Shown: positions 35,984-46,791 of the stretch, piece after piece
Numbering within the stretch: the first letter of the stretch is position 1
Layout of the letters: each line of letters begins with the position of its first letter
Source: Hesseltinella vesiculosa
Lineage: Eukaryota > Mucoromycota > Mucoromycetes > Mucorales > Cunninghamellaceae
Direction: 5' to 3'
Length of the DNA stretch: 64,000 nt
Assembly: GCA_002104935.1 (NCBI GenBank)
Contig: MCGT01000012.1
Coordinates: 434,001 to 498,000 of the forward strand
Position numbers and translations under genes: made by a program
Notes under the pieces: generated by a model
Database searches by the model: none
Told to the model about the DNA's origin: nothing
The model's input: the letters and a program-made list of their open reading frames with translations, nothing else

Positions 35984-37520
35984 GACTGAAAGCGAAGGAG
36001 AGTGCAAAAATAAAATAAAAATAAAAATAAAAAATAAAAACAAAAAAAAAGTGCAAGGTGGATCAATGAACTGTTAAACTCAATGCGGTAATGCCAGGAC
36101 TTACTCTAGTTTCTTTTAATAAGTGCCTTGGATAGTGGAAGATCAAGCTGCCTCGAAGGGTAGTAAAGGAAGGTAGATTTGGTGGTAAAAAGAAAAGAAG
36201 AGCCTGGCGACAAGAATTGTGAAGAAAAAAAAAATGGCGATTGTCCATTTTTTTCAACCCCCTCGCTTGAATTTCTGGCGGTCACACTTTCCCAAAAGTC
36301 AGCTGCGATTTCTCGATATTCGTCTTCTTTTGGCTTGGGACTCGGAAGTGTCCAAGCGATAAATGCAGCAAACACCATTCACCGATACACTTGGAGTATT
36401 TCAGTACCATCGTCGTACACGATTTATTAAGTAATGCCTAGTTCAAAGGCATTGTTTCACTCAAAATAAGGTGCAGTGCAGCAGCATTATCAATATGCGC
36501 CATTTTTTTTTTCTGCCAGAGAGATGTTGGCCGAATCTCTCACTTTCTTGGTCTAGAAGTTCACATTGCCCCCACCAAGCAGGAGCTATGAGTGAGATGA
36601 CGAGACACATAGAGTGCATAGAGTCGGTAATGTATTTTACATTTGCTGCATCACAGCTATGTCAAGCAAGTGGTTTACAATTGTCTCAGTACCAACTCAC
36701 CCGGTCCAACTCGTACCAACCAACTCGTACTGGTACATGCACACACTCCGTCTTATTTTTGTACTTATCAGCTTGGACACGAAGGCTTTCATAGTTGCCA
36801 TATTTCATGAAGGGGTCACGCTTGCGTCCAGCTTCGAAGCATGCCTGCCAGCTCTTCTTGGACCCGTGTGTGTTCTGGTATGACTGCTGGTATGAAATAA
36901 CGAAGGCAAGTTCATCCTCCTCAATGTCACCAGTCTTGGTATTGGCCTTGTCAGAGATCCGAAGCTTCGGTGGCAAAGGGGGAGGTGAACCACTGCTGCT
37001 GTCATCGTCATCGTCCATCCTTTCCGAGCACTGGCGCTTGAAAGCGAACACATGCTCCAAACCACGCGTGATTGCCTTTGTTGCCTTTTTTGCGTTGCCA
37101 GGGTTGTTGTTAACATGACGCTGTGTACTCTCTCAGAGATTTTCGCTAGTCGTGCAAAAGGACTCCCTGGTGGTATAAAAGTTCTGCTGGTGCTATCCGT
37201 GACGCGTGGAAAATGATTTGGCAAGGGCGTACATCTTCTGCACTGTGATATTGTCGCTGTGCTATATTATGTAAAATCAAGCCATTTCTTTACCAATGTG
37301 CCTGTGCTTTAGTATCCATAGGCTTCTGTTCAAGGCAACAAATGAAGAAAATCGGGGCATAGCCGCGAGTGGATACACCTAGCTTGAGCGGGTGGGGTTG
37401 CACGTCAAACGTGGGAAATTGGGAACCTTTGGAATCAGGCAACATGGAGGGGATGGCCAGAAAATGCAAAAAGTTTTATTTTAACCGTTTTATATCAAAG
37501 CTAATTTCCTGCAAAGAGCA
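35984..37520. other. Intergenic with possible ORF fragments
   Basis: Holds an (AAAAT)n-type run near 36006-36050. A minus-strand frame at 36106-36378 (MVFAAFIAWTLPSPKPKEDEY...) and another at 36686-37060 (acidic DDDDDSSSGSPPPLPPK segment) have gene-like codon use but no recognised domain. The second appears frame-shifted near 37095. They may be remnants of an older gene or element. Confidence 0.3.
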
Positions 37521-40172
37521 TCACTTTCGGATATCGGCCACACGGACAGCGACGGCGTTCTTGTGAGCGTCCAGACCTTCAATGGCGGCCAGCTGCATGA
37601 CGGTGTCGCCCAGGTTATCCAAACCTTCGGCTGTCAGTTCTTGAGATGTGATGTGTTTGATAAAGGTCAAGGTGTTGACACCCGAGTACATGCGAGAGTA
37701 GCCGTAGGTGGGCAAAGTGTGGTTGGTGCCAGAAGCATAGTCACCCATGCTATCATAAAAAAAAAGTCAGCCAGTCAGTCTTTTTTTTTTTTTTTTTTTT
37801 TTTTTGTTTGCTCAAGCGTACGATTCAGGTGAATAGTGGCCAACAAAGACACTGCCAGCGTTGTTGATATCCTTGACGAGGTCACGAGCATTGTCGGTGT
37901 GCAAGATTAGATGCTCAGGAGCATATTCGTTGGAGAATTGGATGGCTTGTTGGAGAGAGCCGACACGGAGGACGTAGGACTTGGGAATCGATTGGCGGAT
38001 GATGTCGACGCGAGGCAGGCGAATGGCTTGTTCGTGGACTTGGTCTTCGATGGCTTGCAGTTGGATGTCAGTCAGGTCAACCGCCAGTAGCACCACCTGG
38101 GAGTCGGTACCGTGTTCGGCTTGGGACAGCAAGTCGGCAGCCACATAGGTAGGATTGGCCGTGTGGTCGGCGATGACGAGCACTTCCGAGGGACCGGCAG
38201 GCATGTCGATGGAGACCAGACAGGAGGTGTCGTTTTGGGCCAGCATCTTGGCAGCCGTCACGTATTGATTGCCGGGGCCGCAGATCTTGTCCACCTTGGG
38301 TACGGTTTGGGTGCCGTAGGCCATGGCAGCCACGGCTTGGGCGCCGCCGGCAAGCAGGATGTGGGTGGCACCGACCTTGTGGGCAACATACATGACTTCA
38401 GGCACCACAGAGCCATCGGGCCGAGGAGGGGTGGCAATGACGATTTGAGAGCAACCAGCGACCTTGGCGGGAATACCCAGCATGAGCGTGGTCGAGGGCA
38501 ACACGGCTGTGCCTCCAGGCACATACAGACCAACACGCTCGATAGGGCGGGCAAAGCGAGAGCATACCACCCCAGGCATGGTCTCCACCACCAGGGTTTC
38601 ACGGTCCATTTGAGCGTCGTGGAATTTGTAGATATTGTCATAGGCTTGGTCAATGGCTGCCTTGGTCTTGGGGTCCAGTTGCATGAGGTGCTCAGGGAAA
38701 GGTGCTTGGATTGTAGGACATTGCAGCTCGACTCGGTCGAATTTCTTGGTCAGGTCGGTCAAAGCAGCATCGCCTCGGGCACGCACATCGCTCATGATTG
38801 GCGTCACGCGCTTGGTGATTTCTTGCGAGTCAATGATGGGGCGGAGCAACAGGTCCTTTTGTTGTTGAGCGGACAGTTGGTCGAGTGAGTAGCGTTTCAT
38901 TTCGATGCGATCCGACAGAGGCACCGCGGCGGCGGCAGGTTGAGTGAATTTGGGCTTGGCATTGCCCGGACGGCGGGTGACCTTGCGTGCCTTTTTGTCC
39001 AAGTTCTTTTCCACATCTTCCAGTGACACGCCGCTAGCCACACACTTGGTCAAGGCAAAGTAGATCAGGTCGGCTGCTTCCCAGGCAACTTCGTCCTTGC
39101 TGGTGGCATCACAAAGTTCTTCGGCTTCTTCCAGGATCTTGGAGCGAAGGAGGCCAGGATCATTAAAAAGGCGAGCCGTATAAGAGCCTTCAGGGGCATT
39201 CTTGTGACGTTCCTGCAACGTTTGCTGCAGCGACGTCAGCCCTCCAGAAGGACCAAAGCAGGTGCGGGTATTCAAGTGACAGAAACCTAAAAAAAGAAAA
39301 AAGGTGAGTCATTCGGCGGCGAAGCTGGTTCCCGACTGAAGCGGCATTTTACCAGCCCCGTGTTGTTGCACCACGAAGCGAAGACAGTCGGCATCGCAGT
39401 CAACGTCGATGTGCTTGAGCGTTTGGGTGGCGCCAGAAGTGGCGCCCTTGTACCAGAGACCACGGGCGCGGCTTTGGAACACGCCTTGGCCAGTGCGGAT
39501 GGATTCAGACACGCTTTCGATGCTGGAGTAGACGAGGCCAAGAGCTTGGTTCGATTCGTCCACGACCAAAGTAGCATACAGGCCGTCAGGCCGGTCAGTT
39601 GTAGCCGAGGCCATAAAGGCTTGGCCAATATCCAGTTGCTGTGAGGTTTTGTCGGTGGTCAATTGACTGGCGCTGACCAAAGTGTCCATGCCGGCCATGT
39701 GGAACTGGTGAATCACTTCTGGGGAGATCTGGTCGGCAGGCAACTGGACAACGACTTGGCGGTTGCCGCCTTCAGGAAGCAGGGTTTTCGTCCATTGTTG
39801 GATCGCTGCTTGCCACGTGGGATCGATGGTGGCAGGGGCATTGAGATAAAGAATGGCAGAGGCGTGCGTAGGCAGAGGTTCGCTCAGGTTGGTGGTGGCA
39901 AGAGCGATGCGATCGACAGGGTACGATTCGAGATCAAGAGTGGCAATGACTGAAGCTGGGAAGACAACTTTGTAGACACCGGCATCCCACAGCTGTGTAG
40001 CCTCTTCCACAGACGAAGCCATGGCCCAGTAACCTGTCGAACCAGTGTCATGCACAAACGATTTGATATCGTCAACGGTAGCATTTTCAAGATAAGCCTT
40101 TCCTAAATAACCAATGGCAGAAGCAACAGATCCTTGATCTGTTTTCTTAAAATCAAAGCTAGGGAACAGCAT
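37521..40172 (-). CDS. HIS4: Trifunctional histidine biosynthesis enzyme HIS4
   Basis: Three exons (40172-39353, 39286-37822, 37749-37521) encode 837 residues that carry out steps 2, 3 and 10 of histidine synthesis. The PRA-cyclohydrolase part (about 200-290) includes [34 protein letters not shown] and [10 protein letters not shown]. The PRA-PH part (~310-380) contains [11 protein letters not shown] and [11 protein letters not shown]. The histidinol dehydrogenase part (~410-837) contains [58 protein letters not shown] and [15 protein letters not shown]. This gene fusion is typical of fungi. Its start lies 190 bp from the divergent TMEM170 gene. No clear Gcn4 site was noticed between them. Confidence 0.95.
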
Positions 40173-40362
40173 TGTAAAATAAAGTGTGGAAGGAAAAAAA
40201 AAAAAAAGAAGCACAAGAAGAAAAAAAAACAAGAAAAGATGGGCTGCCAAAAAAAGATGAAGGATGATTCATTCATTAAAACCCAGCCGCTTGAAAAACG
40301 GCAGCGCAAAAAAACCATCGGAACGGGTCTTTCTCCAGTTTTCTTTTTGTTCTTTGTTTTCA

Positions 40363-40991
40363 ATGGCCAATTCAGGACGAGTGCCGATTGGTTATCTGGG
40401 GGCTCCAAACTGGCCATCCTTATATTGGCCATTTGGACCTGGTTATGATCCAATAGAGCAATTTCGCGATACCTCTCATACACTCTATTATATCCAAGGT
40501 AAGAATCTTTTGAAATCTCTTTTTGCTTTTGCTCAGCCGATGTTGTTTCTAGATATTTGGAAATTCACCTTGCTTTGGTCACTCATCTTTGGCCTCATTG
40601 TATATATCCCTGCCGGTAGGATACACTGATGCCGAATGATTGCCACTCACACTGTTTTTTTATGATTAATATTAGGCCTCTTGGCATTTGTGACCCTAGC
40701 GAAAACCCGGACACTTCGCTTATATATCCTTATATTGATACCATTTATATTTGCCATTGGTGGCGCCTTTACAACCTTTATTACTGGCAGTCTATTGGGT
40801 AAACCATGAAGAGCCCAATGCGTAAGGTAGGCTCACCTTTTTTTTTTTTTTTTCCCTAAGGCGTGGCGGTTGCGCTGGTGTACATGACAGGGTATTTTGT
40901 CATGACGACCTGGATTCCATTTCTTTGGGCGTTGATCAATATTCTAATCCTAGTCATTGGTGGCTACTCCACTATCACTGCGATTCTATGA
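40363..40991 (+). CDS. TMEM170: TMEM170-family membrane protein
   Basis: Four exons (40363-40498, 40553-40615, 40676-40798, 40861-40991) encode 150 residues. After a ~50-residue hydrophilic start the sequence LYYIQDIWKFTLLWSLIFGL and IVYIPAGLLAFVTL matches the family's first helix and Pro-Ala-Gly motif. Two further hydrophobic segments follow (YILILIPFIFAIGGAF; IPFLWALINILILVIGG). TMEM170 proteins shape ER sheets and the nuclear envelope in animals; the fungal role is unknown. It shares a 190 bp intergenic region with HIS4. The next plus-strand gene begins 165 bp after its stop. Confidence 0.8.
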
Positions 40992-41155
40992 TCAACCTCC
41001 GAACATGATCTGCTCATTCCTGTTCTTTGTGAAGCAGCGTTGTACCACCGGCGGTCTTTCAACCTTGCTCGTGGCACGGGAAAAAAAGAGAAACACTTGG
41101 TCTTCCCCTTTTTTTCCCCTCGCTCTCTTTTTCTTTACCTCATTTTTTTATCCAC

Positions 41156-42172
41156 ATGGCCAATCTCGATTTGAAAATAAAAATCGCCAATACCGTTGCC
41201 ACTGTACTTTTATTAGGCTCTCACTATAGCGTGTTTATTTGGTAAAGCTAAAAGTCCCAGGCGCTTCAATCATCAACTGTGCCTCGGTTTACCTTTTTTT
41301 TTATAGGGGTCCCAACGTGGATAATCATTGGTATGGTTACATTCCCGTGGCCGTTTTGCAATTCTTGTTGATTGGCTTGACGATCTATCAATGGCTCCCC
41401 AAGGCACCTAAAGGTAAATTCCATAGACGGACAAGAAGAAATTGCCAGCCCTAAGCTCTTATCATTTTCGGCAGACGTGCTTGAAGGTATCAGTTACTGG
41501 TACTTGCTTGTGGCTGTGTTGGCCTCGGGAACGGTGTCATTGGCTGCAAGTCACCCCTTTTGAATTGACTGGACCTGACGCTCATCATTTTTTTTTTCTT
41601 CCCTGAAACAGGTGTCTGGCTTGCATCGCGCATTCTCATTCGTCGTCCTTCTGTGGCAGCTTGCAACGCTGATCTTTATTTACCATCGTCTTCGTCATTT
41701 CCCTCCTCGCAACAAGACCGACGAAGCCTTTTTGAACGCTCCCTTCTCGATCCTCACCTCCATCAGCGTCACCGAGACTTTGTATGCTCTCTTTGATTTA
41801 TTTAGCTTCACCCGTAACAGCGAGATCGTAAGAGACCGGCATACCCGAGAAACCTATGTTTGCTAACGTTCTGTATGGCAGGCACAAACGGTTCTGGTGA
41901 TTGTGAATGGCTTGATTGCTTTGCACTTGGTGGATTATTCTCACCGTAAGGATTGGGTGTTTGCGACCACCACTGCCTGGGCCATTGGTTCCGGCGCGAT
42001 CTCCCAGCGTTACTTCCACACCGCCACCCACACTGTGTCCTTGATTGTCGTCGGTATCTTGATCAGCGCTGTGGCTCGTGCCTTGATTCCCCAATGGATC
42101 GAGCGTCTCCATCGTCGTATTGCTCACTGGTCCAACCGAATTGGTGAACGCACGCCCTTGTTGGGCCATTAA
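41156..42172 (+). CDS. Multi-pass membrane protein, function unknown
   Basis: Five exons (41156-41241, 41307-41413, 41475-41545, 41612-41827, 41882-42172) encode 256 residues with about seven hydrophobic segments, including YIPVAVLQFLLIGLTIYQW, YWYLLVAVLASGTVSLA, FSFVVLLWQLATLIFIY and SLIVVGILISAVARALI. A charged tail ends RIGERTPLLGH, where TPLLG resembles an acidic or dileucine-type sorting signal. The layout and Trp/Pro pattern vaguely recall TspO-like sensory membrane proteins. That is weak, and no function is assigned. Intron 3 uses a GC donor (GCT|GCAAGT), the standard GC-AG consensus, and is needed to keep the frame. Confidence 0.6.
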
Positions 42173-42446
42173 ATTCGACTGCGGCCAATCAATCGCCCCA
42201 CCCAGAAAAAATTAAAACTTTCCCACACTCCAGTGTGTTTTTATTTTATTTTGTGGCCAGAGGTGTCGATATAAAACCCATCATAGGAGGGCAAGCCAGG
42301 CATGCCTGCTGCCTTTCAGACGCTATAGATTCTGGGCCAGCGGGGGCGACGTCGAGGTTGCCATGCCAAGGGATGAAAAGACGAGAAAGGAAAGAGCAAA
42401 AAATTGTTTCAAACTCATTTTTCTCTTTATTTTTCTCTTCTTTACC

Positions 42447-43708
42447 ATGGATAAGATCTTGGGTGAGCAAAAGATCGTTGATCAGCTCGCTCAGCAGCTC
42501 TCGATGCAGGATTTAGAAACCTTGTCAACCATCAATAAGACCTCGCACGGCTCGATGGCCAGTGACCACGTGTGGAAAATGTAATCGAAACTGGACGTCA
42601 AAAAGTGTGGGGTAACAGGAGCTGACCCTGCTCTTCTTTTTTTTTTTTTTCACTGCTTCCATTATCATGCGACTAGGAAAACTGAGCAGGAATTCGGTGA
42701 TCTGTTTGCTATCTACCACATGTTTGATGCCACCCCCGTCGAGCCAGCCCTGGATTTGGCTGAAAAGTACTCGACCCCACCTTTGGATTGGCAGCACTTT
42801 TACCAATTAAAAGCGCAACGACAAAAGCAACATGCTACTTCAGAGGAACTACGGAATCAGGTTGCAGACGAAATGCAGCAGGCACTCTCAGATCTCGACA
42901 AATGTCCAGAACAAGGCGATATTTTGCTCTTCAACCACCTCGTCTCCCGCACGCTGTGGATCCTTGACCTTGTGCCTGGCCACGGTCCTTGTTATTATAT
43001 CCTTGTCAAGATCCTCTACTTTTTACAGCATGCCCAGATCCAGCAACTGCTTCAAGAAGGCTTGCGTCTGGACCCGGATTATCTACCGCTCCGCCAACTC
43101 AAGGACACGATTGACCAGGAGGGTTGGATGACGCCTGCCATGCACACCCAGCACCCCAGCCAGCCTCAACACGACCTTGTCCATCCCATGTCTGCGGCAC
43201 CCTCCCATACGAATACCCACCACTATGGAGCATCGCCACCCACTGCTTTCCTGAACGACACCTCCGACCTCTCACATTACCGCCGCCGTTCATCTGTCAA
43301 GGTGCCGTTGCCAGTCCTTGACCACGACGAAACTGCCTTGTCAGAGCCATTGCTGGGCGTATTGGACGCTCTCTTTGCAAAATACGATGTCGACCATGAT
43401 CAGAGCCTGTGCCCTGAGGAGCTCGATGCGTTTGTCTTTGCCACCAATGGCCAGCATCCTGGTGACGAATGGCTGGAAGCTTTTAGCCAACGGTTTGGTG
43501 CGAACGAATCTGGCTGGCTGACAAAGGACGGTTTTTTGGTAGGCGCTGCTCTGAAAGCAAAAGTCTGTGCTGACCTCGGTTCCTTTTTTTTTTTTTAATG
43601 CAGGCCTTTTATTTGGAACAGACACTGGGCGATCAAGATGAAACAAGAAAAGATATCCAAGCACACGGCTATGATGCCTACACTCTGCAGCCCGCTCATC
43701 TGCCTTAA
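42447..43708 (+). CDS. EF-hand protein with possible F-box-like start
   Basis: Three exons (42447-42580, 42677-43538, 43604-43708) encode 366 residues. The N-terminus (VDQLAQQLSMQDLETLSTI... DHVWKM) resembles an F-box-like helix set, which is only suggestive. The middle is helical up to ~150. A His/Ser/Pro-rich linker comes next. Near residue 235 there is one clear EF-hand loop, DVDHDQSLCPEELD, with acidic residues at the coordinating positions. A second, degenerate hand (RFGANESGWLTKDGF) follows. It may act as a calcium-responsive adaptor. It converges with the aminotransferase gene. Confidence 0.65.
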
Positions 43709-43970
43709 TGGTCAACACAACGTTGATACCCCTCCTGGCTCCTCCATCCCCGCATTTTTTTTATATTTTTTTTTTTTTAATTTTTTATATAAAATGTATA
43801 TTCTTGCTTCACTGACTGCCACTAACCGAAAAATAAAAAAAAATGGCGCTGTGGTTTGGAAAATGCGCTTTAGGCATGGTGGAGCATGGCGTCAGCAAAC
43901 TTGAAATTTTGTTCTAGAACAAATGCGCGAATGGATGGATGGTCGGATCCTTTTATTTTTATTTTTGGGT

Positions 43971-45657
43971 CTACACAATGTATTTCTTAAGGGCGAGCAG
44001 GCGTTCGGCAGCTTGATCCAAGACATCATCCGTCTTGCAGAAAGCGAACCGGGCGTAGTTTTTGGCGAGGGGCCAGTGATCCTTGGTATAGAATTCAGAA
44101 GGAGGGATACAGCAGACGCCGATTTCCTTGGTGAGCCAGTAGCACATTTTGAAGTCGTCGCCGCGTTGGTGGAGGATGTCGGGGAAGACATAGTCCTTGG
44201 GATACTGGATTTTGGCGGTGTTGACCAGGATGTAATAGGCACCTTGGGGCATGGTATAGGGCAAAGCCAGGTCGTCAAACACCTTGGCCAGCTTGGCCCG
44301 CTTGGTCAGGTAGGCCTTGGTTTGGTCCTGGAAGAGCGGTTGGGTGAGCGACGCTTCAAGACCGGCAGCAATGGCTTCTTGACAGGGCGAGTTGACACAG
44401 AACACCACACGCGTTTGGGCTGCAAACGAGTACTGGATCAGATGGGCAGGGCCAATCAACCAGCCGACACGCCAGCCCGTCGAGGCAAAGCTCTTGCCGC
44501 CCGACCCGACGGTGATGGTGCGTTCCCAGAAACCGTCCAACGTGGCAATACGAGGGAATTTTGTCAAAGGTGGGTAATACAAGCGATCATACTAAAAAAT
44601 GTCAAACATAAAAAAAACCATGAGAGGTGAGGCAGCAGAGGGGAGCAACCACTTACAACTTCGTCCGTCAGGATGATCAGATCGTGCTCCTCAGCGACCT
44701 TGCCAATGGCACGCAGCTCATCCTCGCTAAACACCTTGCCGATGGGGTTGTGAGGAGTGTTGAGCACGATCATCTTTGTGCGTGGGGTGATTTTGGATTT
44801 CAATTCATCGATGTCCAGACGCCATTCCTCCGATGAGATTGTCTGGTCGGCTGCATGCTCTGGAGCGCGCAAAGGCACAAACACAGGTTTGCCTCCATTC
44901 ATAGTGATGTTGGGCTACATCCATATCATACGCAAAAAGAAGTCATCAGCCCTCACTGTCCATTGCCCAGGATTGTTCCTTGGCTGCTTACCAGGTATTG
45001 ATCAAAGAATGGCTCCATACAAATGACTTCGGAACCTTCATCCAAGAACCCAGCAAACGTGGCAAACATGGCTAGCACAGAGAAAAACAGGATTAGGTCC
45101 TGCACTCAAGCTCGTGCTGTTTTTACGCTACCTTCGTTGGCTCCCGCAGTGACGAGGATTTCGGATTCGGGATCGAGCTGACGGCCAAACTCTGGGCTGT
45201 ACGAGGCAGCCAAGGCTTGACGAAGACGAGGACGGCCACGAGGATGACTGTATTGATTGGCTTCGACGGTATCAAGGGCTTGTTTGGCGGCTTCTTGGAC
45301 AACGGCTGGAGGGCCAAAGCTGTGTTTGGAAAAAAAGATATGAGGACCAATGGTGGGGCCAAAATAATCACAATGATAACAACAGGGGTCCATGCACTTA
45401 CTTCATGAAGCCTTGGCCCAAGTTGATGGCTTTTGTTTCGGCTGCCAAGGGAGTAAAAATGGACCAGACTAAGAGAATGGTGTGAGTATATGCCAGCAAA
45501 ATAAATAAATAAATAAATGGTCCTTTTCATTTTTACCGTCTTGTTCAAACTTGGACACGCGTTGAGCTGGAGCAAATCGTGGAGGAGGCTGGGTCATATT
45601 GATGCGAGAAGTAGTAAAGAAACGACGAAAAGATGGGAAAGATCGCCGAAGGAACAT
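43971..45657 (-). CDS. BNA3: Kynurenine-oxoglutarate aminotransferase type PLP enzyme
   Basis: Six exons (45657-45537, 45468-45402, 45319-45132, 45071-44992, 44914-44657, 44591-43971) encode 444 residues of a fold-type I aminotransferase. Landmarks are INLGQGFMNFGPP, VEANQYSHPRGRPRLRQALA, ILVTAGANEAMFA, CMEPFFDQYLPNI, IVLNTPHNPIGKVF, and the PLP lysine Lys271 in TVGSGGKSFASTGWRVGW. The C-terminus has FAFCKTDDVL. The family converts kynurenine to kynurenic acid and cleaves some cysteine conjugates. The basic, Phe/Arg-rich first 20 residues look like a mitochondrial signal. A second in-frame ATG (MTQPPP) follows directly and could give a cytosolic form. Confidence 0.9.
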
Positions 45658-46455
45658 GTGAGTTGCAAAAATAAAAAAATAGAGGAAAAAAAGAGACGGA
45701 GATTGACCCGTGCCCGCTCTCTTTTGTTTCTGTGCAAATCATCAGTCAGCGCCATGACACCATCGAATCATCTCCCCGAACCTAAAAAAAAAAAAAAACG
45801 AGCACGCGATTTTTTGTACCGGTGCGGCCACCTCAAAGCTAGTCGTTAGATACAGCTTGACCTGGGCACTGAAATCTATGAGAATAAAAAGAATAAGAAA
45901 AACGGGCATAATAAGAAAAGACCATGCTTTAAAGCATTAGCCTGTGTGACGCTGTGGTGAGAAGCCAGAGAGGTATTTGGTACGAGCTCAACAAGCACCG
46001 CCAATTCTAAGTTTGGAGTATGAAGGAACATACACTACATCCTTCCCTCTCTCCCTTCATGCTTTGGTGCGGGGCAGCGAAAAGCGGGCAACAGGATAGT
46101 GGCTTGCGGCTTTTCGCACAAAGATATTTGGAGGCAGTTTCCTCGATTTCAATGTTGACAATCGTCCAGTCATCCACTGTCAAAGAACCTAACAACAGCC
46201 TCTTTTTTTCTTTTTGGAGGATTTCAAGTGTTAACTTATCAAGAAAAATACTTGGGAGGCTATCTTGATCATATGTCATTTCAATGAACTTCTAGCGCAT
46301 TGCTTCGATCTAAGAGCTTCAAAAGTAAAGAAAAAGGGCAGAATGCCAACGAATACTGCAATATGATTGGCTTAGAGCCGAAGGAAACCAGGTATATGGG
46401 TCGAGCAAGAGTGTTTTCTTTTTTCTTCTTCTTCTTTCTTCTTTCCTGATTCGTG
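45658..46455. other. Intergenic upstream of micro-exon gene
   Basis: No gene recognised. The minus-strand frame 46007-46279 has no domain. A CT-rich stretch at 46418-46446 sits just before the proposed start at 46456. A missing upstream exon of the next gene could lie here. Confidence 0.4.
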
Positions 46456-46756
46456 ATGATGCCTGCCTGTAAGAAAGGTTGCCATCTGTCTAAGTCTAAT
46501 AGATTAGATGGATGCAAGTTAATCGATGCATTTGTGCTAACTTTAACATCCTTTTCCTATTTTTTTTTCCCCCTAAATAGACGACGACCGCGCTGCTGCC
46601 TCAGCTACTGCCTCTGCTTCCCGTGCTTCCCCCGCCTCACCTCCACCACCACCCTACGCATCACCTTCCACCTTCTTCTGTAAGATTCCTTTATAGGTGC
46701 CATTGGCTGTTTGCTAGGCATTGCCATTGTATCGCAATGTTTGTTTACTCACACGA

Positions 46757-46791
<35 letters not shown>

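Noticed and set aside
38112..38888. 258-codon plus-strand frame
   Set aside because: Antisense to the histidinol dehydrogenase part of HIS4.
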